Assembly: GCF_000333895.2 (NCBI RefSeq)
Contig: NZ_ANFM02000022.1
Location: forward strand, 1 to 64,000
Direction of reading: 5' to 3'
DNA length: 64,000 nt
Source: Grimontia indica
GTDB taxonomy: Bacteria > Pseudomonadota > Gammaproteobacteria > Enterobacterales > Vibrionaceae
Shown here: positions 44,193-52,817 of the stretch, piece after piece
Layout: the number at the start of each line of letters is the position of its first letter
Numbering within the stretch: position 1 is the stretch's first letter
Position numbers and translations under genes: made by a program
The notes under the pieces: generated by a model
The model's input: only the letters and a program-made list of their open reading frames with translations
What the model was told of the DNA's origin: nothing
Databases searched by the model: none

Positions 44193-44218
44193 AAAAGCCG
44201 GTTGAGACCGGCTTTTTT
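44193..44218 (+). terminator. Terminator after udk
   Basis: A 10-bp stem AAAAGCCGGT / ACCGGCTTTT with loop TGAG and a T-run. Confidence 0.85.
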
Positions 44219-44272
44219 TATACCTGAAGTTGGTTAAAAATAAACAAAGGCCATTATTCGAAGGACCGTGCG

Positions 44273-44860
44273 ATGAGATTAAGTGACAGACACATCAAAG
44301 AATATCTCGATGATGGCAAGATCGTCATTGAACCTAGACCTTCTGACGATGCTATCTCTGGTGTCACAGCAGATGTGACCTTAGACAACAAGTTTCGTGT
44401 CTTTAGTGAGCATGGCGCGCCGTTTATTGATTTATCCGGTCCAAGGGAAGAAGTCTCCGCACAGCTTGAAAAGGTGATGAGCGATGAAATCGAAATCGCG
44501 GAAGGCGAGGCATTCTTTCTTCATCCGGGGCAATTAGCACTGGCGGTAACTCATGAAGTCGTGACGTTGCCAGACGATATCGTGGGCTGGTTGGACGGAC
44601 GCTCTTCCCTTGCGAGGCTTGGGTTGATGGTGCATGTCACAGCCCATCGCATAGATCCTGGTTGGCAAGGCAAGATTGTGCTGGAGTTCTACAACAGCGG
44701 ACGGCTGCCTCTGGCACTTCGACCTGGTATGCCAATTGGTGCGCTAAGCTTTGAAACCATGACCAGCCCAGCGGAGCGCCCTTATCATAAACGGCAGAAT
44801 GCTAAGTATAAAAATCAACAGGGTGCGGTGGCATCACGGATTGATGAGGACCAGAAATGA
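44273..44860 (+). CDS. dcd: dCTP deaminase
   Basis: This 195-residue enzyme deaminates dCTP to dUTP, the main source of dUMP for thymidylate. It contains the core [20 protein letters not shown], which carries the active-site residues of the family. An AAGGA site precedes the ATG. asmA follows after 82 bases. Confidence 0.96.
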   Translation: MRLSDRHIKEYLDDGKIVIEPRPSDDAISGVTADVTLDNKFRVFSEHGAPFIDLSGPREEVSAQLEKVMSDEIEIAEGEAFFLHPGQLALAVTHEVVTLPDDIVGWLDGRSSLARLGLMVHVTAHRIDPGWQGKIVLEFYNSGRLPLALRPGMPIGALSFETMTSPAERPYHKRQNAKYKNQQGAVASRIDEDQK

Positions 44861-44942
44861 CTGAAATTGCTGAACTTAGAGCAGAAATTTTTGTCCATTT
44901 TGGTTAACCTCAACCGCATCTCAAAAGGAAATGTGCATCATC

Positions 44943-47084
44943 ATGAAAAAGCTTCTCTACATTCTACTCGGACTGGTGCTGTTGGTGGTCGTGGCCATTG
45001 GCGCCATCGTTGCATTCATCAACCCCAATGATTTCAAACCGCTGATCACTGACGAAGTGAAAAAAGCGACGGGACGTGAGCTGGTTATCGATGGCGATAT
45101 CAGTTGGCGTTTCTGGCCGAGCTTGGGCCTGTCTGTTGAGCAACTGGCGTTCAAAAACCCACAAGGCTTTGCTGAGCCTGACATGTTGAAACTGAACAAG
45201 GCGGAGATGTCAGTTGCTGTCATGCCGCTACTGTCAGATACGTTGGATATCGGTCTTGTCAGCTTGCATGGTACTCACGTATTTATTCAGACCCTGCCAA
45301 ATGGGGTGAGCAACCTCGATGGTCTGAGCGGTGAGCAAAGCACAGAGGCAGCCCCGTCAGAGAGCAATACTCAGTCGGACTCTGAGTCTGCATCCGCTGG
45401 TGAACCAGCAAAAGCGTGGACGATTTCTATCGGCGGTCTGGAGTTGCTGGATGCCAGCGCCACCGTGCGGGATGACAAAACGCATACCAGCAGTGAAATC
45501 AGCTCGCTGAACCTGACTATCGGCAAACTTGAAACCGGTATTTGGGTGCCAATCGAATTTGATGTGGTGGGCAAACAGAACGCTTTGGCTTTCTCCGCCA
45601 AGGGTGACGCTGAAGCCATGATCGACAAAGAGATCATGAAATCTCAGCTTCGCACTCTCACATTGGAAGCCAGCGCCAATGATGCGGCGACAAAACTGGA
45701 AAATTTCACGCTGAAAGCAGATCGCCTCGGTCTTGCGATTCCTATGGTGTTTGATTTTGCGGCCAAGGGTAATGCCAGCGACATGTCGTTTGACGCACAA
45801 GGTAAAACCACGGTGCAAGTCGACGAAGCGATTTCTCTGATCACCGCAAAAGCACTGGAGCTGAATACGACAGTCGCAGGCAAGTCATTGCCTCGTCCTG
45901 AAATGAAAATCAGTATGGGCGGTGACGTGGCCTTCGATAACAAGGCGCAGAAACTGTCTCTGGAAAATCTGAGAGCGGCAGTCGACGAACTGAATTTTGA
46001 TGGTAAAGCGTCAGTTGCACTGGCAGATATTCCGGCCATTCGATTTGACGTTCACAGCCCTAAAATCAACCTGGATACTTTTCCTGGTGGTAACGCGGCC
46101 GCAGCAGAAGATAAGCCAGCAACATCGGGTGGCTCGCAAGGCGGGTCTGCTGAAAAGCCAGCGGAGAAGAAACCGCTTAGTGATGTTGAACCTGACCTCT
46201 CTGCTCTGAAAGGGTTGGATATAGCAGGTAAAATCGTTATTGATGACTTCGTTGCGAGCAACGTGGAAGTGACTGATGTGATTGCCAACTTTGCCGTTAA
46301 TCGTGGCAAGGTTGATGTCAAACAGTTCGATGCCAAGTTATACGGTGGGACAATCAAAGTGGAAGGCAAGCTTGACGCGACCACTTCTCCTGCCCGTTAT
46401 CAGGTGAAAAAAGACATCAAGAATGTCAATGTTCTCCCACTTCTGCAGGCGGCAGCAAATCAGGATATGTTGGCGGGTAAAGGCAGCATTGACGCAAACG
46501 TCAGTGGCGTTGGCCTGTCTGAAAAGCGCTTGCGTACAGGCATTACCGGCACGGTAGCGATTAACTTTGCGGACGGTGCCATCAACGGCATCAACATTCC
46601 TGAAATGATCCGTGAAGCGAAAGCAACGCTGAAAGGCCAGCGTGCAGAGTATGTGGAAGAAACCCGTAAGACAGACTTCAGCGCACTGACAGCGACATTC
46701 AACCTCGGCAAAGGTATCGCTTCTACCCGTAATATGAAGATGGAAGCGCCAGCGCTGCGCGTTCGTAGCGAAGGCCAAACCAATCTGGTGAAAGAAGACC
46801 TCGACTTTGAAGTGTTTGTCTCTGTGGTAGGCACCAGTAAAGGTCAGGGTGGTAAAGATATCGATGAACTCAAGGATGTCACGATTCCTGTGAAGATTGG
46901 CGGTACGTGGACAGCGCCTAGCTATAACCTCGATGTAAAAGCATTGCTGACCTCTAACAAAGTGCTGGAAGAAAAAGCGCGCAAAGAAGCGGAGCGCGGT
47001 TTGAAAAAGCTGTTGGGTGATAAAGCAGAGGACGACAAAGTGAAGGATGCGGCCAACAAGCTACTTCAAGGTTTGTTCAACTAA
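44943..47084 (+). CDS. asmA: AsmA family outer-membrane biogenesis protein
   Basis: This 713-residue protein has a single N-terminal membrane helix (about 2-27) and a large periplasmic part; the family is related to VPS13-like lipid-transfer bridges. Typical segments are the FINPNDFKPLITDEV start and the C-terminal domain with RVRSEGQTNL. A low-complexity stretch (about 385-420, rich in Ala, Gly, Ser, Pro and Lys) separates the two halves. It is longer than E. coli AsmA (617). I start at 44943, 12 bases after AAGGAA, because the ATG at 44931 abuts the ribosome site. It follows dcd as in E. coli. Confidence 0.93.
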   Translation: MKKLLYILLGLVLLVVVAIGAIVAFINPNDFKPLITDEVKKATGRELVIDGDISWRFWPSLGLSVEQLAFKNPQGFAEPDMLKLNKAEMSVAVMPLLSDTLDIGLVSLHGTHVFIQTLPNGVSNLDGLSGEQSTEAAPSESNTQSDSESASAGEPAKAWTISIGGLELLDASATVRDDKTHTSSEISSLNLTIGKLETGIWVPIEFDVVGKQNALAFSAKGDAEAMIDKEIMKSQLRTLTLEASANDAATKLENFTLKADRLGLAIPMVFDFAAKGNASDMSFDAQGKTTVQVDEAISLITAKALELNTTVAGKSLPRPEMKISMGGDVAFDNKAQKLSLENLRAAVDELNFDGKASVALADIPAIRFDVHSPKINLDTFPGGNAAAAEDKPATSGGSQGGSAEKPAEKKPLSDVEPDLSALKGLDIAGKIVIDDFVASNVEVTDVIANFAVNRGKVDVKQFDAKLYGGTIKVEGKLDATTSPARYQVKKDIKNVNVLPLLQAAANQDMLAGKGSIDANVSGVGLSEKRLRTGITGTVAINFADGAINGINIPEMIREAKATLKGQRAEYVEETRKTDFSALTATFNLGKGIASTRNMKMEAPALRVRSEGQTNLVKEDLDFEVFVSVVGTSKGQGGKDIDELKDVTIPVKIGGTWTAPSYNLDVKALLTSNKVLEEKARKEAERGLKKLLGDKAEDDKVKDAANKLLQGLFN

Positions 47085-47118
47085 CGCTGACGTTATATTG
47101 ATAAAGCTCATGAATGCA

Positions 47119-47146
47119 GAAAGCCGCGTAATGCGGCTTTCTTTTT
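47119..47146 (+). terminator. Terminator after asmA
   Basis: A 9-bp stem GAAAGCCGC / GCGGCTTTC with a 5-base loop, followed by TTTTT. Confidence 0.8.
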
Positions 47147-47148
47147 GT

Positions 47149-47431
47149 AAAGGTCAACAGCCCTAGGGGCTGTTGACCTTTGGTGATGATTTTTGCAGCA
47201 GTTTGTGGGGATTTTATGCAAGGCAGAGGCTTCGATGTGTAGCTGGCCTACATGAGAAGCTGATAACGCAGCAGAAATTCCCCACAAACGCTGCCCAAAG
47301 GGTTCTGCTCTAAGCGTTTTATGCTTTGTTGAGGTGTATTTGCTTAGACCACTAGGCGGCACACACCTCGCCGCGCCTAAAACGCTTATAGCTAGAACAA
47401 AATTTAACCACCAAAGATCAACAGCCCCTAA
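47149..47431. mobile_element. Highly structured MITE-like element
   Basis: Between asmA and the CBS gene lies a non-coding element of 268 bp (47164-47431). Its ends are inverted repeats: reading inward, TAGGGGCTGTTGAYCTTTGG then TGRT, 24 bases with two mismatches. A further inverted copy of the end lies just outside on the left, making a 15-bp perfect hairpin at 47149-47181. Internally, GCAGCAGTTTGTGGGGA (47195-47211) pairs with TCCCCACAAACGCTGC (47279-47294). TAAGCGTTTTA (47311-47321) pairs with TAAAACGCTTA (47378-47388), enclosing GAGGTGT / ACACCTC. No transposase gene is present. From memory, similar elements occur repeatedly in Vibrionaceae genomes, but I have not verified this. Confidence 0.75.
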
Positions 47432-47871
47432 GCACGAAGCTTTTTCTGACTCTTTTCGCGCTGAAGCATATCTTGTAATGCGCCGAGCAAGTCGACGGCA
47501 GACAAAATACCGACCAGTGTCTCTGTTTTGTCCAGAACTGGCAGGGCACCGACATTGTGATCGAGTAGCTTCTGGTTCGCTTTGGAAAGGGTTTCGTAGG
47601 TGTGACAGGAAATCACATCTGTCACCATTACATCACCCACATTGAGGTCATCTGAAAGCAGATAAGGGTGTTCGATGTCAGGCGCTTCATCGGCCCAGTT
47701 GGGACGACGCAGTTGTCGGTCACTGATGATCCCAACCAATTCGTCGTTTTCTACGACAGGAAGGTGGCGAATGTCTTTGTCCCTCATGAGGAAATACGCT
47801 TCACGCACTCCCATGTTTGGGCTGATGGTCACCAGTTTACGTGTCATGTAATCGGAAACTTTTCCTGGCAT
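47428..47871 (-). CDS. CBS-domain pair protein
   Basis: This 147-residue cytoplasmic protein consists of two CBS domains (about 5-62 and 75-135), which in other proteins bind adenosyl ligands such as AMP or ATP. It has no attached catalytic domain. A GAGG site lies 8 bases before the ATG. The stop codon TAG is the first three bases of the inverted end of the repeat element at 47164-47431, so the last residues (SQKKLRA) may have been set by the insertion. The function is unknown. Confidence 0.85.
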   Translation of the reverse strand: MPGKVSDYMTRKLVTISPNMGVREAYFLMRDKDIRHLPVVENDELVGIISDRQLRRPNWADEAPDIEHPYLLSDDLNVGDVMVTDVISCHTYETLSKANQKLLDHNVGALPVLDKTETLVGILSAVDLLGALQDMLQREKSQKKLRA

Positions 47872-48361
47872 CGTGTAGACCTCTCCTCATTGTTTGGATT
47901 GACTCCTTTAAACCTACAAAAAGTAAGGACGTAATGTTGGGAGGCATCGCCCAGAAATCCAGTAGGAACAGATCTGCGCCAACACAGTTATTCGTTTCAA
48001 TTTGTGTATACCCAAACAACCTGAAGATACAGGATTCAGCGAGATTGACTGGCGTTGTGATTGCGGCGTTCCTTTGCAGGTGTAGTCATCTCCATCAAAA
48101 AGGAACAACAAAGAGCACGGCGTCAGTCAACTCGCCCAAAGGGAGGCCATCAATGCGCCCACTTCTTCGTTAAACTCCACGGAAATAGAGTGACTATTCC
48201 TCGCGGAATTTACCTCGAATTGAACGCATTGATGACCTCTGAATTCAAGTATCTTCAGGTCGTTTGGGTATATTTGCTTCACCCAGTCAGAATGTGCGCT
48301 AGAATCAGCCACCTGAACAAGAAAAAGAAATGCCTTCAGCTTTAAAGGAAAACGAACGTTC
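47872..48361. other. Intergenic region carrying a 264-bp repeat
   Basis: About 490 bases between the divergent CBS gene and the YdjM-like gene. Over half is the repeat at 48008-48271. The remainder must hold both promoters. The short ORFs here fall inside or across the repeat and are not supported. Confidence 0.6.
48008..48271. mobile_element. MITE-like element with ATACCCAAAC ends (full-length copy B)
   Basis: A 264-bp non-coding element with 10-bp perfect inverted ends ATACCCAAAC / GTTTGGGTAT. The ends extend further with related CCTGAAGATAC / GTATCTTCAGG segments and flanking TA bases on both sides (TATACCC...GGGTATA). Its left end matches copy A (24021-24076) and both ends match copy C (50270-50327), each of which lacks the internal part. 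No transposase is encoded. A mobilised, non-autonomous element is the likely explanation. Confidence 0.7.
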
Positions 48362-49405
48362 ATGGACTCTATTTCTCAGGCAGCCCTTGGTGCTGCAGTC
48401 GCCGGTTTAGTCGCCGGTAAGCGTTGCTCTCCAAAAGTGCTTCTTGCCGGCGCCGCACTCGGCACACTACCCGATCTGGACGTGGTGCTGGATTATGGCG
48501 ACCCGATTTCCAATATGATTAAACACCGTGGGTTTAGTCATTCCCTGTTTGTTCTGTTCCCGTTTGCTGCCGTATTGGCGGTTTTCTGGCAGCGATTTTT
48601 CGCCAAAGAATGGCCGCTATGGCAACTCTGGGCGCTGTTTACTGCAGTGTTGGTGACGCATCCGATTCTGGATTCTTTCACGACTTATGGCACCCAACTG
48701 TTTTGGCCATTAGATACGCCACCTGTGGCTATCTCCAGCATCTTTATTATTGACCCGCTGTACACCATTCCACTGCTTATTCCAGTGTTGGCCGCATTTA
48801 TCTGGCGTAGTCGTGCTGCCAAACTCTGTGGCGTGGGGCTGGCGATTTCTACGCTTTATCTCGCCTGGTCACTTGTAGCGATTGGCGTGGTTAAAGACCG
48901 GGTGGAAGAAAATGTGGCAGGAACGCACCTTGAAGGACAGCCCGTGTTTATTGGACCGACACCTTTCAACACCGTGCTTTGGCGCGTAGTGGTGTTGGAT
49001 GACGATAAATACTGGGAAGGCCTGACATCTTTGCTGGATGAAGATCCAACCATCGATTGGATGCCAATGGTACGAGGCGATTGGGCATTCCCGAGCAAGC
49101 CGGAACTACTCACAGACTTTGAAAACTTCACCCGTGGCTTTGTGCGTTACGAGCAAGATGGTGATGCGTTAACCGCGACGGATTTGCGCCTTGGTATGGC
49201 CATGTATCACCCGTTTAGCTTTGTGGTGGCAGAGCAGGGTGAGAATCAGGTTTGGCAATTGGTGCCGCCAGTGCAATTGGATCCAGGCCCAGTGTTGCCT
49301 CGACAAATCCCTGCACTGTGGATGCGCCTGCTGGGCTGGCAAAGTATTGATGCCATGCTTTGCAATGAACATGATTGCTTCCGTGATGAATTGTCATCCA
49401 ACTGA
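48362..49405 (+). CDS. YdjM-family (DUF457) membrane-bound metal-dependent hydrolase
   Basis: This 347-residue inner-membrane protein has about four to five hydrophobic segments in its first 190 residues and a soluble C-terminal part. Family motifs are GTLPDLDVV, the HRGFSHS motif (near 60) and HPILDSFTTYGTQLFWP (near 101), whose His and Asp residues suggest a metal site. YdjM in E. coli is shorter and SOS-regulated; no LexA site is evident here. The substrate is unknown. The ribosome site (AAAGGAAAA) is weak and about 11 bases from the ATG. Confidence 0.85.
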   Translation: MDSISQAALGAAVAGLVAGKRCSPKVLLAGAALGTLPDLDVVLDYGDPISNMIKHRGFSHSLFVLFPFAAVLAVFWQRFFAKEWPLWQLWALFTAVLVTHPILDSFTTYGTQLFWPLDTPPVAISSIFIIDPLYTIPLLIPVLAAFIWRSRAAKLCGVGLAISTLYLAWSLVAIGVVKDRVEENVAGTHLEGQPVFIGPTPFNTVLWRVVVLDDDKYWEGLTSLLDEDPTIDWMPMVRGDWAFPSKPELLTDFENFTRGFVRYEQDGDALTATDLRLGMAMYHPFSFVVAEQGENQVWQLVPPVQLDPGPVLPRQIPALWMRLLGWQSIDAMLCNEHDCFRDELSSN

Positions 49406-49410
49406 TAGTG

Positions 49411-49458
49411 ATACCAATCGTAGTAAGTATCTACTCATCTACCTACTGTGATTGGTAT
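49411..49458. repeat. ATACCAATC / GATTGGTAT inverted repeat
   Basis: Nine-base perfect inverted ends at 49411-49419 and 49450-49458 enclose a partly complementary interior (TAGTAAGTA ... TACCTACT). It sits between the YdjM-like gene and the cobO terminator. It resembles a short dispersed palindrome; a possible second end is at 81-90. Confidence 0.6.
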
Positions 49459-49460
49459 AA

Positions 49461-49483
49461 AAAGCCCAGCAATGCTGGGCTTT
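49461..49483 (-). terminator. Terminator after cobO, possibly bidirectional
   Basis: A 10-bp stem AAAGCCCAGC / GCTGGGCTTT with a 3-base loop; on the minus strand it is followed by TTATACC. Confidence 0.75.
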
Positions 49484-49512
49484 CTTCTATCTAGTGTCAC
49501 GGAAAGTGCTAA

Positions 49513-50103
49513 TTACCAATCAATGCCTTTGCGTACCTTGATGCCAGAATCAAAAGCATGCTTCACATTGCGAACTTCAGAGACAGTATCTGCCATCTCA
49601 GTCAGTGTGCGGTGGGCAGCGCGGCCAGTGATGATCACTGACTGCTCGCTTGGACGGTTTTCCAGCGCTTCTACCACTTCGTCCAACTCGATGTAGCCGT
49701 AGGTGACCATGTAGGTCATTTCGTCCAGTAGCACGACGTTGTAGCTTGGGTCTGCCAGCATGCGTTTACATTCCTGCCAGACTTCCTGTGCGGCTTGGGT
49801 GTCAGCTGCTTTGTCTTGTGTGTCCCAGGTAAAGCCGGTTGCCATAACGTGGAATTCAACACCGCATTTTTCCAGCAGATTACGCTCGCCACATTCCCAA
49901 GTGCCCTTGATGAATTGGGCTACACCGCACTTCTGACCGTGACCGGTCGCGCGGGTGATCATGCCGAACCCTGAAGTCGATTTCCCTTTGCCGTTTCCGG
50001 TAATCACCAACAGCAAACCCTTTTCAATCTGTGCAGCGGCAACGCGCTCGTCGACCTGTTCTTTGACTTTTTGTTGTCGGGCTTTGTAGCGCTCATCGCT
50101 CAT
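49513..50103 (-). CDS. cobO: Cob(I)yrinic acid a,c-diamide adenosyltransferase
   Basis: This 196-residue CobO/BtuR/CobA-type enzyme transfers the adenosyl group from ATP to cob(I)alamin. It has the P-loop GNGKGKST at 36-43 and the VLLDEMTYMVTYGYI segment with the Walker B aspartate. No other cobalamin synthesis gene and no recognisable cobalamin riboswitch is near, so it probably serves salvage. The gene could equally be named btuR. Confidence 0.93.
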   Translation of the reverse strand: MSDERYKARQQKVKEQVDERVAAAQIEKGLLLVITGNGKGKSTSGFGMITRATGHGQKCGVAQFIKGTWECGERNLLEKCGVEFHVMATGFTWDTQDKAADTQAAQEVWQECKRMLADPSYNVVLLDEMTYMVTYGYIELDEVVEALENRPSEQSVIITGRAAHRTLTEMADTVSEVRNVKHAFDSGIKVRKGIDW

Positions 50104-50269
50104 TAGATTTTCTTCCTTTCAAAATTATTTGGCTGAAGCAGTATGGGTGGCCAGCAATCGTGGATCACAACATACCAAAACCCACTTGTATTGGAAGAGT
50201 GTAAATCTGAGTAAATCGCTCTGGTATTGGCGTTCGTACAGAAATTGGTCAACTACAATCAGTCAGAAT

Positions 50270-50327
50270 ATACCCAAACAATCTTAAGTTGCAGGATTCA
50301 GCGAGCATCTTCAGGTCGTTTGGGTAT
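50270..50327. repeat. Short ATACCCAAAC palindromic repeat (copy C)
   Basis: A 58-bp element with perfect 10-bp inverted ends ATACCCAAAC / GTTTGGGTAT. The left arm continues with GCAGGATTCAGCGAG and the right arm with CATCTTCAGGTC, as in the 264-bp copy B, but the interior is missing. It lies 20 bases upstream of the dienelactone-hydrolase gene start and may have shaped its promoter. Confidence 0.8.
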
Positions 50328-50347
50328 GAAACCACGAGGGATAACAG

Positions 50348-51076
50348 ATGAAAAAGTTAGGATGGCTGTTGATGGCCCTGCCTTTAAGCGGAATGGCAGG
50401 GGAAGTGGTCGATTACAGTGCCAATGGTATGGCTTTAGAGGGGTATTACGCGCCTGCTGATGGTGACGTTAAAGGCTCAGTGATTTTAATCCATGACTGG
50501 GATGGACTGACTGGCTATGAGCAAAAGCGCGCCGATATGCTGTCTTCGATGGGCTACAACGCCTTTGCGGTTGACCTATATGGCAAAGGCAACCGTCCTG
50601 TTGATACCAATGCCAAGAAAGCGGAAACAGGAAAGCTTTATAAAGATCGGGAGAAAATGCGAACCCTGATTCTGGCGGGTTTAGATAAAGCTAGAGAAAT
50701 GGGTGTAGAAGATGTGGTAGTTGCAGGTTATTGCTTTGGCGGCGCGGCAACGCTAGAGCTTGCTCGCTCTGGCAAAGGCAGTGGTATCAATGGTTATGCC
50801 ACTTTCCACGGTGGACTGGCGACACCAAGCGATCAGAGTTATGCCAAAGACACGGCACCGATTTTCATCTCCCATGGCGGTGCAGACAGTGCAATTCCAA
50901 TGAGCGATGTGGCGGATCTCTCTGAAGAGCTGGAAGCAGCCAGTATACCCTATCTGATTGAAGTCTATTCCGGTGCACCTCATGCTTTCACAGTGTTTGA
51001 GTCTCCTCGTTATCGTGAAGTGGCGGATAAGCGCTCTTGGGCGACCTTCACTGGCTTCCTGGAAGAAAATCTGTAG
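50348..51076 (+). CDS. Exported dienelactone hydrolase family protein
   Basis: This 242-residue alpha/beta-hydrolase has a probable Sec signal of about 18 residues (MKKLGWLLMALPLSGMAG). The catalytic triad is visible as C129 in AGYCFGG, D180 in SHGGADSAI and H212 in GAPHAFTV. The Cys nucleophile and the HDWDGLTGYE segment place it in the dienelactone hydrolase family. The natural substrate is unknown; the periplasmic location argues against a role in aromatic breakdown. Confidence 0.88.
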   Translation: MKKLGWLLMALPLSGMAGEVVDYSANGMALEGYYAPADGDVKGSVILIHDWDGLTGYEQKRADMLSSMGYNAFAVDLYGKGNRPVDTNAKKAETGKLYKDREKMRTLILAGLDKAREMGVEDVVVAGYCFGGAATLELARSGKGSGINGYATFHGGLATPSDQSYAKDTAPIFISHGGADSAIPMSDVADLSEELEAASIPYLIEVYSGAPHAFTVFESPRYREVADKRSWATFTGFLEENL

Positions 51077-51162
51077 GGCCTCTCAAACACCGGTCTCAGT
51101 GGTTTTGCTCTCCGTTCCTTGATTCGATACAGTGTTCGTAATGAATGGGGAACGGAGTGCCA

Positions 51163-51633
51163 ATGTCTAATAACAAACCGAAAATTCTCGTTGTCTGTAT
51201 GGGTAACATTTGTCGTTCGCCTACCGGAGAAGCAATACTCCGTGCTAAAGCCAAGGCGCGCGGTTTGGATGTTGAAATCGATTCGGCAGGCACCATCGGT
51301 TATCACTCAGGCGCTAAGCCTGATGAAAGAGCAAGGAAAGCCGGAGAAGCCAGAGGCTATGATTTCACGGGCATTTACTCGCGTCAGGTTGAAGATGATG
51401 ACTTTGAAAAATTCGACATGATTCTGGCTTCAGACAAAGCGAACCTTGCTGACCTGCTGGACCGCTGCCCTGACCATCTTCGTGACAGAGTCTCTTTGTT
51501 TTTGAGCCATGGCAACTCATCGCTGGCTGAAATTCCAGACCCATACTACGGAGGCTCAAAAGGTTTTGAGCTGGTGTTGGATCTTATCGAAGAAGCCAGC
51601 GACAGTGTGCTGGATGAAGTGATGGCGAAATAA
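51163..51633 (+). CDS. Low-molecular-weight protein tyrosine phosphatase
   Basis: This 156-residue phosphatase has the P-loop CMGNICR at 12-18 (CX5R) and the general acid D126 in PDPYYGG. I start at the ATG at 51163, 5 bases after GGAG, rather than at 51145. It is cytoplasmic with no signal. No tyrosine kinase or capsule genes are adjacent, so its partner is unknown. It is followed by a good terminator. Confidence 0.93.
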   Translation: MSNNKPKILVVCMGNICRSPTGEAILRAKAKARGLDVEIDSAGTIGYHSGAKPDERARKAGEARGYDFTGIYSRQVEDDDFEKFDMILASDKANLADLLDRCPDHLRDRVSLFLSHGNSSLAEIPDPYYGGSKGFELVLDLIEEASDSVLDEVMAK

Positions 51634-51650
51634 ACCTCTGAGTCTTGCTG

Positions 51651-51675
51651 AAGCCCGCTGACAGCGGGCTTTTTT
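51651..51675 (+). terminator. Terminator after the tyrosine phosphatase gene
   Basis: A 9-bp stem AAGCCCGCT / AGCGGGCTT with a 3-base loop and a T-run. Confidence 0.8.
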
Positions 51676-51793
51676 GTATTTAACGGAACAATGTTCGCAG
51701 CAACCAGCAAATTCCCACCTTAGTGCTTGTTTAAACTTGATCGCTCTTATAAATTTAAGATCTATAGCTGATAGCTTTTTGTGAGGTAAGGGA

Positions 51794-52768
51794 TTGAAAC
51801 TTCAGCAGCTTAAATATCTAAAAGCGATAAAGGACAACAATTTAAACGTGTCCGCGGCCTCCCAGTCACTTTTTACGACCCAGCCAGGTGTAAGTAAACA
51901 GGTTGGATTACTGGAAAAAGAACTGGGTGTGAGGATTTTTGAACGTCGTGGTAAGAACCTCAGCGGTATTACCCCGATCGGTGAACGAATCCTTGAGCAG
52001 GTTGAACGCATGCTGGCGCTGGAGCAAAAAATCAAAGCGTTAGCAAACGAGCATCTGGATCCGAGTGTAGGTACGTTGAATATCTATACCACGCATACCA
52101 TTGCCCGTTATCTGCTGCCAAACAGCGTGTCCTACTTCACCAAGAAATACCCGAACATCAATTTCCACCTGCATCCAACGCTGCCGTTGCAAACCAAGGG
52201 CGTTATAAGCAAAGGGCATTCTGACTTTTCTATCGTGGCCCACGATATTGGTGCAGACAACGATTTAATCCAGCTGCCTGCGTACCTTTGGACGATGGGA
52301 TTGGTGGTGCCGGAAGGCCACCCGCTGGCAGATGTTCGCAAGCCAACGCTCAAGCAATTGTCTGAATACCCGATTCTGAGTTACGAGCCGGGTTCAACTG
52401 GCCGTCAGGTTCAGGATGAAGCCTTCAGACGCGCGGGTATCAATCCAAACTACTTTATGACTGTTATGGATGCTGACGTGATCAAACGTTATGTCCAGCT
52501 CGGGTTCGGTATTGGCATTATCTCTACCTTGGCAGCACGCGACATTGAAAACACGGGTTTGACTTACATTAACCTCGATCACTTGTTTGAGCCGTGTAAC
52601 GCTTGGATATGTTTCTCGAAAGATATCCTGCTGCAAAATTACATGTACGACTTCCTGATGTCGTTCTCGCCTCATCTGACCAAAACGCTGATGGAAAGTG
52701 TGTTGATGCAAAACAGCAGCGAGAAAGTCGACAAGCTTTTCGAAGGGCTTGAGCTCCCCGTGTACTAA
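51794..52768 (+). CDS. CysB-type LysR family regulator
   Basis: This 324-residue regulator has an N-terminal winged helix-turn-helix (about 3-60, LNVSAASQSLFTTQPGVSKQ) and a C-terminal LysR substrate-binding domain. Length and layout match CysB/Cbl, including the THTIARYLLP, DADVIKRYVQLGFG and YMYDFLMSFSPHLT segments. Many CysB positions differ, so it may be a paralogue rather than the main cysteine regulator. The start is a TTG with GAGG 7 bases upstream. No sulfate or cysteine genes lie nearby. Confidence 0.88.
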   Translation: MKLQQLKYLKAIKDNNLNVSAASQSLFTTQPGVSKQVGLLEKELGVRIFERRGKNLSGITPIGERILEQVERMLALEQKIKALANEHLDPSVGTLNIYTTHTIARYLLPNSVSYFTKKYPNINFHLHPTLPLQTKGVISKGHSDFSIVAHDIGADNDLIQLPAYLWTMGLVVPEGHPLADVRKPTLKQLSEYPILSYEPGSTGRQVQDEAFRRAGINPNYFMTVMDADVIKRYVQLGFGIGIISTLAARDIENTGLTYINLDHLFEPCNAWICFSKDILLQNYMYDFLMSFSPHLTKTLMESVLMQNSSEKVDKLFEGLELPVY

Positions 52769-52786
52769 CCTGAAAGAAGAGTGAAG

Positions 52787-52813
52787 AACGCCAGCGAATA
52801 TGCTGGCGTTTTT
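52787..52813 (+). terminator. Terminator after the CysB-type regulator
   Basis: A 9-bp stem AACGCCAGC / GCTGGCGTT with a 6-base loop, followed by TTT. Confidence 0.7.
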
Positions 52814-52817
52814 ACGT

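Noticed and set aside
47841-48345. Several short plus-strand ORFs (up to 110 codons) across the CBS-ydjM interval
   Set aside because: They run through the 264-bp repeat and have no ribosome sites.
49513-50347. Cobalamin riboswitch upstream of cobO
   Set aside because: The upstream stretch is short, contains the copy C repeat, and shows no B12-box-like sequence that I could recognise.
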